Shown here one piece after another: positions 10,053 through 17,260 of a stretch of DNA of 64,000 nt (positions are counted from its first letter, which is position 1; each line of letters starts with the position of its first letter). The position numbers and the translations under genes are program-made. The notes under the pieces were generated by a model that did no database searches, had not been told where the DNA came from, and saw only the letters and a program-made list of their open reading frames with translations. Source of the stretch: Bin87 sp965204395 (GTDB lineage Bacteria; Chloroflexota; Dehalococcoidia; Lucifugimonadales; UBA3495). The DNA lies in the NCBI GenBank assembly GCA_965204395.1, contig OZ241987.1, forward strand, positions 868,001 through 932,000, written 5' to 3'.

Positions 10053-10077
10053 CGACCCCCCACACCAGCCCAAAAGT

Positions 10078-10108
10078 ACGCTCCCCGGGGATTCCCGGGG
10101 AGCGTTTT
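10078..10108 (+). terminator. Rho-independent terminator of the peptide transporter operon
   Basis: A perfect 12-bp GC-rich stem (10078-10089 with 10094-10105), a 4-nt loop GATT, then TTTT. It lies between two converging genes, and the complementary strand can also form the stem, so it may serve both directions. Confidence 0.85.
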
Positions 10109-10151
10109 CCATTGACAGCAGGTGCGACTGCGCCGGACCGGGCGCCATCGT

Positions 10152-11948
10152 TTACTTGATGCCGTAAACCGTCCCGTCCTCCGTGCGCACTATCAGCAGG
10201 TCGTTGCTTTGAATGGGCGGGATTTTTACCGCCGAACTCGCGGAGATTTTCCAATCCAACGTGCCGTCGTGACGATTCAAAGAGTAAACGTTCCCGGATC
10301 CATCACCGAACAACAATCTGTCCTTCACCACGATGGGCGACGCAAAAATCGCGTTGTCGGCCTCAAACGTCCACCTGCGAGTCCCATCCAGGGCATTCAG
10401 AGCGAACATGCTGTTGTCGTAAGCGCCCACGTACAAGGTGCTCTCGTTTTCGTCATCCACCAAGGCGGGGGAACTGTAGATTCCCTGCAAGGGATTTTCG
10501 GGCGAAAAACGCCACAGCCCGCCCTGTTGACCCGGCGGACGCGGCACGCCCGGGACCTGCCACAACCACAACTGGGCCCAAATCTTCTTGAACTGATACA
10601 GGCCGGGAACCTCGCGCTCCTCCGCGCTCACCGCGTACAGTTGCCCACTGGAGGGGAAGTAGGCCCGCGTTCCGTCGGCCGATATCACCGGCGGCCCCGC
10701 GATGGTCTTCAGCGTTCTATACCTGAACCATTCTTGGCCGGTCCTTGCGGAAAGGATGTAGAAAACACCCTTATCATCCCCAACAAACAGTTTCCCATCG
10801 TGTACCGCAACCTCTGCGCTGGCGTTGCTGTCCAACTGGGTTTGCCAAATTACGGCGCCGTTGTATGCGTCCAAAGCGTACAGCCAGCCCTTTCCGGAAC
10901 CCACATAGAGCAAGCCGTCGGAGACTACCGGGGCCACTTCAACGGTATCTTCAGCAGGGAAACTCCACCACGCATCCCCGGTCAAAGCGTTCCAGGAGTT
11001 GACCGTGTGATCGGTGCTGCCGAAAAACAGGTACGTGTCAACCACGGCGGCCGCGCCGGTGATCCTCCCGGGGGTATTGCCTTCCCATCCCTCTCTGGGC
11101 TGCCCGTCGTACTGGGAGAGCGAGAATATTCCGTCGGCGGATCCGACGTAGATATTCGGGTTCTGCGCCACGGGCTCAGAGTTCAACGGTTCGGAAATGA
11201 AACTCGTCCACTGAACCTCGCCGCTGGGTGGGGGAAACCCCACCTGAACGTTCCGGCTGTTTCGCAGATCGCGTCCGCTGATTGTCCAGACTCCGGCACT
11301 TGAATCCGCCGTTATCTGGGATTGGATATTCTTGAACAGGATCAACGGATTGGGCGCAAACGGATAGTTCACCCAGATGACAAAGATTACCAGCAGCGCC
11401 GCGATCGAGGCGAAGATGATCCGTTTCCACGACAACCGGTTGAGCAGCCAATTGCGTCGCCGGTGCTGCGCCCACGCGGGCAAACGCACCACCACCTGGG
11501 AGCATCGCTCGCAACGCGCGCCGATTCGCTGGTTGGGCAATCCACAATATGGGCAATTGGACGTGAGCGGATCCTCGATCAGGGCATCGTCGTCCGACAG
11601 GCCAGTCTGGCCGACGTCGACCGAAGTCGCTCCAACCACATCCGCCACCAATGTTCCCTGCGATTCGCGCACAGGATTCGCCGATGGTTCCGCGGTGAAC
11701 GCCAATCCCGGGTTTTCCACGGCTTGCGTAGGCGACCGGAACGGATCGCCTGGTAACGAGGGTTCCTCAACGGCAGCGCCCACCAGACCGCTACCCGCCT
11801 CGGCGGGAACCCGTTCGATGGATGCGTCCAGGGGGTCGTACGTTTGAGGCCCCAGGCTCTCCTCAAACTCTCGCTGGCCGGGAGCCTGCGTTTCCTGTTC
11901 CCTCAATCGGCCAACAAAACGCCGCAGAATGTTGCCCAAGCCTGCCAT
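10152..11948 (-). CDS. Zinc-ribbon, single-span membrane protein with PQQ-like beta-propeller
   Basis: 598 residues. The N-terminal 130 or so residues are polar and low in structure. A zinc ribbon follows (CPYCGLPN...CERC, around residues 133-153), then one membrane helix (residues about 175-195), and the rest is a series of PQQ-type beta-propeller repeats with recurrent motifs such as LYVGSGKGWLYALDAYNGAVIW and LFGDGSGNVYSLNRHDGTLDW. This predicts a cytoplasmic ribbon tethered to an outside propeller. No quinoprotein catalytic residues are recognised; the propeller may be a scaffold like BamB. It follows the selenoprotein candidate by 27 bases on the same strand and may share its transcript. 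Function unknown. Confidence 0.8.
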   Translation of the reverse strand: MAGLGNILRRFVGRLREQETQAPGQREFEESLGPQTYDPLDASIERVPAEAGSGLVGAAVEEPSLPGDPFRSPTQAVENPGLAFTAEPSANPVRESQGTLVADVVGATSVDVGQTGLSDDDALIEDPLTSNCPYCGLPNQRIGARCERCSQVVVRLPAWAQHRRRNWLLNRLSWKRIIFASIAALLVIFVIWVNYPFAPNPLILFKNIQSQITADSSAGVWTISGRDLRNSRNVQVGFPPPSGEVQWTSFISEPLNSEPVAQNPNIYVGSADGIFSLSQYDGQPREGWEGNTPGRITGAAAVVDTYLFFGSTDHTVNSWNALTGDAWWSFPAEDTVEVAPVVSDGLLYVGSGKGWLYALDAYNGAVIWQTQLDSNASAEVAVHDGKLFVGDDKGVFYILSARTGQEWFRYRTLKTIAGPPVISADGTRAYFPSSGQLYAVSAEEREVPGLYQFKKIWAQLWLWQVPGVPRPPGQQGGLWRFSPENPLQGIYSSPALVDDENESTLYVGAYDNSMFALNALDGTRRWTFEADNAIFASPIVVKDRLLFGDGSGNVYSLNRHDGTLDWKISASSAVKIPPIQSNDLLIVRTEDGTVYGIK

Positions 11949-11975
11949 TTGAAGAGAATCCGAATTACGCTCCGG

Positions 11976-12539
11976 CTAGTTGTCCGTCAACGTGCCGTTG
12001 ATGAGCAACCTGCGAACGCCCGGAGTCAACGAGTGCGCGCGCTCCAATAGATCATCTCCCTTCACGTTGGTGATCGGATGCGGACACATCAGGTACGGGA
12101 AATTTGGGACACCCATCAAACGAGTGTATGCCCGGGCCGTGTTGGCGAACACCGTCGTTATGATCGTCGCCGCCGGGATGCCCTGCCGCTCCAAGGTAAT
12201 TCCGTCGTGCAAACTGCCCGACGAGCAGCCCCCTCAATCACCCACACCGGCGATCACGAAGTCGGCGTTGCGGTGCAGATCGGCCATCACTTCAGGGAAG
12301 GGCGGCAGGGAGGCGCTGTGTTTCTTGGCGTAAAAAATGTCAGCGAATTCGAACTCCGCATCCAACTCTCGGGCGATGGCCCAGAGAATCGCGTCGGAGT
12401 TTGCCTTGGAATTGTCCAGCAGGCCCAGGCGCTTCCCCCGCAGATCGACGGGTCGGGCCGCCATTACCAGCGGTGTTTCCCCCGGGTCGAACCCGGTGGG
12501 ATCAATGAGTTGCACGGTTGGTCGGTTGGCGGTAGTCAT
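11976..12539 (-). CDS. UGSC-family protein, probable selenoprotein with in-frame UGA (Sec102)
   Basis: Two open stretches in the same frame, 12539-12237 (101 codons) and 12233-11976, are separated by a single TGA at 12236-12234. Read through, they give one 187-residue protein with a continuous family pattern: GLLDNSKANSDAIL, then FVIAGVGD-U-GGCSSGSLHDG, then LERQGIP. The UGA falls where the UGSC family has selenocysteine or cysteine, next to a conserved Gly-x-Cys. A hairpin fitting the bacterial SECIS description follows (separate entry). The family is known from marine metagenome selenoprotein surveys; its reaction is not established, but a redox role is expected. A gene broken by a nonsense mutation is the alternative. 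It lies 32 bases after the partner gene at 12572-13609. Confidence 0.8.
12203..12236 (-). promoter_or_regulatory. Candidate bacterial SECIS element following the UGA codon
   Basis: Counting the U of UGA as 1, bases 14-21 pair with 27-34: five base pairs, one G-A mismatch, two base pairs, with a 5-nt apical loop AGUUU whose second base is G. The loop begins 18 nt after the UGA. These values fit the usual description of bacterial SECIS hairpins (a short apical loop with an early G, 16-37 nt from the UGA). Stem by eye only. Confidence 0.6.
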
Positions 12540-12571
12540 TGCGGTCTCCTTTGACTGGCAAACCAGTCGTG

Positions 12572-13609
12572 CTAAATCACCTCGGTGACGGCCGGTACTC
12601 CGAAATAGTTCATGATCAGTTCGCTGTAGATGCCACTGTCGCCGCCGGCCTTCAGGATGAGGATGTCGTCCGGACTGTCCACAGTCAGTTGTCGTTCCGC
12701 GTCGTCGCCGGGCGCGACCTCGCCGTTCATCATCCCCAGGCGCTTCAGTTGACCCACCGACCGCCAGGACTTTTCAAACAGGTATTCCTGCATGTCCCGG
12801 CGGCTCCAGCCCTGGCGCCCCAAAAGCTCGGAGTGCCAGTGGCCCACCACCCAAACCCATTTGATTCCACGTCCAAAGTAGATCCCCAATCCGTGCGACG
12901 CCATTCCGTCGGCAATGGAATCCAGCAGGCTCTCGCCCGTGGTGCCATACCGGTTGCCGTGCATGGACGGGTCCTGGATGGTCGCCACCGTAACGGTTGA
13001 CTGGTCCGGCTCAAAGCCAAGGCTTACGTGCAGCGGTTCCCAGGGACTGTTCTCCTCGTCCTCTCCGAACACCACGCCAAACTTGGTGAGGCTCCCCATG
13101 CACCCGCGGTCGAGCACGCCCGGCCTCTGCTCAAACACGTTGATCAGGATCAGGCGCAGCGCCCGCCCGATGGTCGCGTTGGCGCGATAGCCGGGGCTGA
13201 ACAGGTTGTCGGTGCAGTTCAACTCGATTTCGCGCCGTATCGGCCCGTTGACGATGGTCAACAACCCGGTGGAGTTCGTAACGGCGGAGACCTCGTGGAT
13301 GCAGTTGGGGTCGAACTCGAACAGCGATTTCATGGTCGCCAGGACCACGGGGAAATAGCTGGGCAGGCACCCGGCCATCACTGCGTTGGCTGCGGCCTGC
13401 TCCGCGGTCAACGACCGGCGGCGCACCTCTACCTCACCCAGCACGGTTCCCGGCGCCAGTCCGACCGCGTCCAACATGGCCTCCACGCGCTCCGCGGTCG
13501 GCGGTACCACCGGCAACCCATCGGTCCAACCGCGCCGATAGCACTCCTCGATCGCGTCCAGGCTATCAGGGTACTCAACTACCGAGGCGCGTTGCCCTTG
13601 TTCAACCAT
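12572..13609 (-). CDS. Conserved hypothetical protein, likely partner of the UGSC selenoprotein
   Basis: 345 residues, no signal peptide or membrane segment. The N-terminus has WTDGLPVVPPT; the central part has NAVMAGCLPSYFPVVLA, TIVNGPIRREIELNC, and RANATIGRALRLILINV, which I recall as a conserved pattern in a widespread uncharacterised family. Four cysteines lie at or near conserved blocks (AGC, PNC, ELNC, RGC), so a redox or metal role is possible. The ATG has a good AAGGAG site six bases upstream. It is the first gene of a minus-strand unit followed 32 bases later by the UGSC protein, suggesting they act together. Function unknown. Confidence 0.75.
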   Translation of the reverse strand: MVEQGQRASVVEYPDSLDAIEECYRRGWTDGLPVVPPTAERVEAMLDAVGLAPGTVLGEVEVRRRSLTAEQAAANAVMAGCLPSYFPVVLATMKSLFEFDPNCIHEVSAVTNSTGLLTIVNGPIRREIELNCTDNLFSPGYRANATIGRALRLILINVFEQRPGVLDRGCMGSLTKFGVVFGEDEENSPWEPLHVSLGFEPDQSTVTVATIQDPSMHGNRYGTTGESLLDSIADGMASHGLGIYFGRGIKWVWVVGHWHSELLGRQGWSRRDMQEYLFEKSWRSVGQLKRLGMMNGEVAPGDDAERQLTVDSPDDILILKAGGDSGIYSELIMNYFGVPAVTEVI

Positions 13610-13700
13610 CAGTGGCTCCTTTCGAATATCAAACCGGCAGTTATTCTACCAAATCGCCGGGATACAATCACAACTTATGGTTCCCGGCCCAAGCCAACCG

Positions 13701-14459
13701 TCAGATCGCCAGCGTTACCGGTGGCGCGGCCGCAGCCTGTGAACCGACGGCTAGTATCACCGACGAGGGTTCATCACGCATCACACCGGCAAAAGGATCG
13801 CCGTAAACCTCGCCGGCATCGCAATCGATCTCCCAACGCGAGGGTTCGAGCAAAGGCCATTCCAGCCTTGTCAACTGGTACGCTCTGGTGCGCGTACCCG
13901 GTTTCCCGTTGTAGCCCCAATACCTGCTGGTCAAAAACCCTTCCAACGAACCCGCCTCCGCCAACGCCGAGTTACCGGACTCGGCCTCAGCCCAAAATTG
14001 GCTGATTCTCCCCCGGTATTCCCATCGGTAAGCGACCCGTTTCGGATTTTTTGCACTATCAAATTCGGAATGACCGAATTGATGACTCACCGGCGCTGCT
14101 ACGAACGGTTCGCCGTACAGGGACCGCGCCGTGAAAGCCACCAACCGGTGCGGCACCATCTGACGCACGAAAACAACCCCTGGGCAGCGGTCGCCCTCGT
14201 TGCCCTTTCTGCGCACATAAAACCGGAGGTTGATCTCGTCGTAGTTGGCGACCGGAGACGGTAGGCCAAAAAATCTGATCGACTCGAACCTGAGGCCCAC
14301 CAGACTGATATAGGCTTGCCCTTGCCAGCAATCTATCTCCAGGCCGTTGGGCAGTAACGGCTCCAACACCTTGCGGTCGATCGGCCACGAGAACAACAGC
14401 GGGTTCAGCCAGTTCGCCTGGAACGCTAGAGGCAGAAACCGCGAAACTGGCGAGAACAA
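13701..14459 (-). CDS. DUF2071 (YqjF-like) family protein
   Basis: About 252 residues. Family landmarks are NWLNPLLFSWPIDRKVLEPLLP near the N-terminus, ISLVGLRFE, and a mid-protein RFYVRRK block. DUF2071 proteins are cytoplasmic and of unknown function. The start is uncertain: the longest frame begins at 14564 but would overlap the translin gene by 98 bases. I prefer the TTG at 14459, which has a GGAGGG box 12 bases upstream and lies 7 bases past the translin stop. Confidence 0.75.
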   Translation of the reverse strand: MFSPVSRFLPLAFQANWLNPLLFSWPIDRKVLEPLLPNGLEIDCWQGQAYISLVGLRFESIRFFGLPSPVANYDEINLRFYVRRKGNEGDRCPGVVFVRQMVPHRLVAFTARSLYGEPFVAAPVSHQFGHSEFDSAKNPKRVAYRWEYRGRISQFWAEAESGNSALAEAGSLEGFLTSRYWGYNGKPGTRTRAYQLTRLEWPLLEPSRWEIDCDAGEVYGDPFAGVMRDEPSSVILAVGSQAAAAPPVTLAI

Positions 14460-14466
14460 ATCTCGG

Positions 14467-15102
14467 TCAGCCCTCCATTTCGGCCAACCGCTGCTCCAAC
14501 CGCCGCTGCTGCAACGAGATGGTGAGATCCCCTCGCGTGCGCTCCAGGACCCCTCGCATGGCATCCGTGCTGTGGCGCAGGCCGCCGGTCACCGCTTCGG
14601 GAAAATCCACGGTTACCAGGATGCCGTAGATCTCATCCATCAATTCCATCAACTCTTCGCAACGTCCCGTGTCGTCGCGGCGCAATGCGTCCAGGATGTA
14701 CCGCCGCAACTCCCCGATCACTTCGGCCATTCCGTTCAGGTACGCCGGCGGGTCGATGCCCAGCGTCTCGGCGTCGGGAATTTCGCCCCCCGATATTACT
14801 GCCAACGTTATGTTTGCCTCGGTGAATTCCTTGCGCGCGTCCGAAAGGAAGCCGGCGTAATAAATCTCCGGATTGTCGACGCGGATGCCGGCGGTTTCGT
14901 CCAAGCGCTCAGACGCCTCGGCAATGAGGCGTTTCGCTTCATCAAAATCGTTGCGATGGACGGCGCGAATCGCGTTGGCCGAACTGCGTATCACCTGGCG
15001 GGAAACCGACAAAGCCCGCTCCCTGGCTTGGTGCCTTGTGGTCAACTCCGACACCGCGTGTGCGGACAGTGCGGCCAATTGGGGACCGAAACGTGTGGGC
15101 AT
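14467..15102 (-). CDS. Translin family nucleic-acid-binding protein
   Basis: 211-residue, almost entirely helical protein resembling prokaryotic translins (COG2178): ARERALSVSRQVIRSSANAIRAVHR at residues 26-50, the YYAGFLSDARKEFTEA block near 105-120, and a C-terminal helix pair with MDEIYGILVTVDFPEAVTGGLR. Translins form ring-shaped oligomers that bind single-stranded RNA or DNA; the acidic residues of the EF-helix region near FLSDARKEFTEA may contribute to nuclease activity. It sits between thiE and the DUF2071 gene, 13 and 7 bases away, in one minus-strand run. Confidence 0.8.
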   Translation of the reverse strand: MPTRFGPQLAALSAHAVSELTTRHQARERALSVSRQVIRSSANAIRAVHRNDFDEAKRLIAEASERLDETAGIRVDNPEIYYAGFLSDARKEFTEANITLAVISGGEIPDAETLGIDPPAYLNGMAEVIGELRRYILDALRRDDTGRCEELMELMDEIYGILVTVDFPEAVTGGLRHSTDAMRGVLERTRGDLTISLQQRRLEQRLAEMEG

Positions 15103-15115
15103 CTGTATTCCTATC

Positions 15116-16093
15116 CTAGACCCGCCCGCCGGCGGCGCGAATGGCCTCGGTGAGTTGAGCGGCCGCCGCCTCAGGGTCGGGAGCGCTGCCCACCGCCGCC
15201 GTAACGCAGATGGCGTCCGCTCCGGCCTCGACCACGGGCGCGACGTTCTCCGCCGTTATGCCGCCGATCGCCACCAGAGGAACCTGGGCGGCGGCGCGCG
15301 CCTCTCTCAACCGTTCCGGACCCTGCGGAGATCGCGTTACCTGTTTCGTGGTCGTGGTGTACATCGCGCCGAACGCCACATGGTCGGCTCCCATCTGCTG
15401 CGACTCAACGATCAGGTCGATTTCGCGATTGGAGCGACCCAGCACCTGCCCCGGCGCCAGGATTTTCCGAGCCTCGGCCACCGGCAGGTCGGTCTGCCCC
15501 ACGTGCAACCCCACGTGGTCGGGACCCAACGCGGCCGCCAGGTCGGCATGGTCGTTGATGATCAACAATGCTCCGTTGGCCGCGCACAGGTCGCGCAGCG
15601 CGATTCCCAGCGGAAGTTGTTCCCCCTTGTCGCGCAATTTGTCGCGAAGTTGCAGCATCCGCGCGCCACCGTTGATGGCGGCGCGGGCGATATCCAGCGG
15701 ATCACGCCCTCCGGTGACCTCCGGGTCTATGATCACGTACAGTCCGTGAATCCGGCCCGCTTGAGCTTGGCGCAGGGCTGCTCCGATCCGCGCCTCTGCG
15801 TCGGCCAGGGCCCGGTCCAATTGCAGCGCCGCGTCCGATGGCACTTCTCCGGCATTCCGCAGGGCCGACAAGAGCCCCCGGGCGGTGTCCGCCAGGTTCA
15901 AGGCTTCGTTCCGGTCTTGCGCGCCCCTGGCGTTGCTGGACTCTCGCTGGGGATCACTCAAGCCGTCGCCCAACCATCCGATCTCGCCCCGCATGAGTCC
16001 CTCAGGCACTGCATCCGACGCGAGTATACCGTCCAGGCAGACCAGCAGGGCCGGGAGAAGGTTGGATTCGGCGTTGAGATGTGTGGAAGTCAC
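15116..16093 (-). CDS. thiE: Thiamine-phosphate synthase with N-terminal extension
   Basis: 325 residues. Residues about 115-325 form the ThiE TIM barrel that joins HMP-pyrophosphate to thiazole phosphate: YVIIDPEVTGGRD, MLQLRDK, LLIINDHADLAAALGPDHVGLHVGQTD, and the C-terminal VAIGGITAENV and phosphate-binding loops. The first 110 residues are a helical domain of the kind seen in some cyanobacterial ThiE proteins; its role is unclear. The GTG start overlaps the FmdB stop by 3 bases (GTGA), so the two are translationally coupled. No other thiamine genes are nearby. Confidence 0.9.
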   Translation of the reverse strand: MTSTHLNAESNLLPALLVCLDGILASDAVPEGLMRGEIGWLGDGLSDPQRESSNARGAQDRNEALNLADTARGLLSALRNAGEVPSDAALQLDRALADAEARIGAALRQAQAGRIHGLYVIIDPEVTGGRDPLDIARAAINGGARMLQLRDKLRDKGEQLPLGIALRDLCAANGALLIINDHADLAAALGPDHVGLHVGQTDLPVAEARKILAPGQVLGRSNREIDLIVESQQMGADHVAFGAMYTTTTKQVTRSPQGPERLREARAAAQVPLVAIGGITAENVAPVVEAGADAICVTAAVGSAPDPEAAAAQLTEAIRAAGGRV

Positions 16094-16425
16094 AGGTCCA
16101 ATCCCTTCGGCGTTTCGCCGCTGCGCGCGGCGTCGATGGATTGCCGGACCGAATCCGGCATTTCGACCCCATGGCGGGCAAACGATTCTTCAACGTTGCG
16201 TCCGATGTTCCGGGGATCGCTGTAGTAATCCCGGCTGCTGCCGCCCATCGGGTTTGCTTCATGGACTCCGGCGACGGTTTTGCCCATGGCGAAGGTGGAC
16301 ATCCGCCGCTCCATCGCGTCGTTGCCGCATGCTGAGCAGGTTGGTGGCACGTGGCTGCTGATGGAACGCACGAAGACCGACTCAACGGCCTGGCATTTCT
16401 GGCACCGGTATTCGTAGATGGGCAT
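16090..16425 (-). CDS. FmdB-family zinc ribbon protein
   Basis: 111 residues starting MPIYEYRCQKCQ, the hallmark of FmdB-type putative regulatory proteins. Four cysteines (CQKC near 8-11 and CSAC near 35-38) form the zinc ribbon. The rest is polar with a DYYSDPRNIGRNVE segment. Related to the other FmdB-type protein at 16762-17079, with two tiny membrane proteins between them. The stop overlaps the thiE start. Function of these proteins is unproven; transcriptional regulation or metal handling are suggested for the family. Confidence 0.85.
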   Translation of the reverse strand: MPIYEYRCQKCQAVESVFVRSISSHVPPTCSACGNDAMERRMSTFAMGKTVAGVHEANPMGGSSRDYYSDPRNIGRNVEESFARHGVEMPDSVRQSIDAARSGETPKGLDL

Positions 16426-16455
16426 AACGTGAATGTCTTACATTGCCGGTTTAGC

Positions 16456-16617
16456 TCAGGCAAAGAAACGCCACATGGGCAACAGGAAACACGACGCCCT
16501 GGCCCACTCGGCGCCGACAGCACATTGGGGAGCCAGACCATAGCTGATCGCCAGCAGCAGCCACGACACCACTGCGGCGACAAACGCGAGGTACCCCACT
16601 ACCAACCACTGCCTCAT
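16456..16617 (-). CDS. Micro-membrane protein, 53 aa (downstream member of a coupled pair)
   Basis: ATG at 16617, stop at 16456. One long hydrophobic helix covers residues 4-28 (VVGYLAFVAAVVSWLLLAI), followed by a short tail with two cysteines. Its start overlaps the stop of the preceding micro-protein as ATGA, and 30 bases later comes the second FmdB gene, so it sits in a tightly packed operon. The overlap and the uninterrupted membrane helix support a real gene. No family recognised. Confidence 0.6.
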   Translation of the reverse strand: MRQWLVVGYLAFVAAVVSWLLLAISYGLAPQCAVGAEWARASCFLLPMWRFFA

Positions 16618-16754
16618 TTATGCCGCAACCTCCACAGCGCGCGCAACTTGACCGGCATATCCAGCAAGCCGTTGACGATCAGCACGATGGTCAAAATTAT
16701 ACCAAGAGCTAACGCAACATTGGCTAAATTCAGTTGGGCCTCCGGGATAGACAT
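16614..16754 (-). CDS. Micro-membrane protein, 46 aa (upstream member of a coupled pair)
   Basis: ATG at 16754, 7 bases after the stop of the first FmdB gene. Residues 9-31 form a hydrophobic helix (NLANVALALGIILTIVLIV) followed by a basic tail (KLRALWRLRHK), predicting the tail in the cytoplasm. The stop TGA overlaps the start of the next micro-protein by four bases. No recognised family; the only ribosome site seen is a weak GGCGG. Confidence 0.62.
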   Translation of the reverse strand: MSIPEAQLNLANVALALGIILTIVLIVNGLLDMPVKLRALWRLRHK

Positions 16755-16761
16755 ACCGCCG

Positions 16762-17079
16762 TCAGCCGTCCGGGTGGTTGATTTCGTGGCGGTGCTCGTG
16801 GAAGTCAGGCGTCACCACACCACCCATGGCTTCGCTCATCCGGCCCATATGGGAGTCGATGCTGCCTATATGACCGTCGTCCAGATCGGCGGCAGCGTTA
16901 TCCGGCATCCAGTTCAGGCTTTCTCCCCACGAACGGTGAAACGAAAACCCGGACATCAGGCGGGAAAGGTCTCCGCTGGCGCAACTGTTGCAGTTCAAAC
17001 CGTCGGCGGGTGTCCAACTGTAAACCAGCCTGGATTGGCGCTGGCCGCACTCGTTGCATCGGTATTCGTACATCGGCAT
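16762..17079 (-). CDS. FmdB-family zinc ribbon protein (first copy)
   Basis: 105 residues from MPMYEYRCNECG at 17079. Zinc ligands are CNEC (residues 8-11) and CNSC (near 33-36). The C-terminal half is histidine-rich (HIGSIDSHMGRM, DFHEHRHEINH), which could bind metal. The open frame runs upstream to 17409, but that part overlaps polA on the other strand and the family begins with the MPxYEYxC block. It is first in the run fmdB, two micro-membrane genes, fmdB, thiE, translin, DUF2071. Confidence 0.82.
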   Translation of the reverse strand: MPMYEYRCNECGQRQSRLVYSWTPADGLNCNSCASGDLSRLMSGFSFHRSWGESLNWMPDNAAADLDDGHIGSIDSHMGRMSEAMGGVVTPDFHEHRHEINHPDG

Positions 17080-17260
17080 GGCAAGCAGCATTTTAGCACA
17101 GCGCGTGTTCGAATCCGGTTGGTTCACATCTGAAACGCAACGATACGGTGACAGTCGCCCTGCGCGTGCCGGAGTTCCTACTGGTTGGCCTTGTGTATAA
17201 TGCCGTCCCAGTACAGCGGACGACCCAGCGGGCCCAGGCTTGCGTATGGAGGTGCCCCCA

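Noticed and set aside
10122..11303. 393-codon open frame on the plus strand
   Set aside because: Antisense to the propeller protein; begins in the terminator region and has no known motif.
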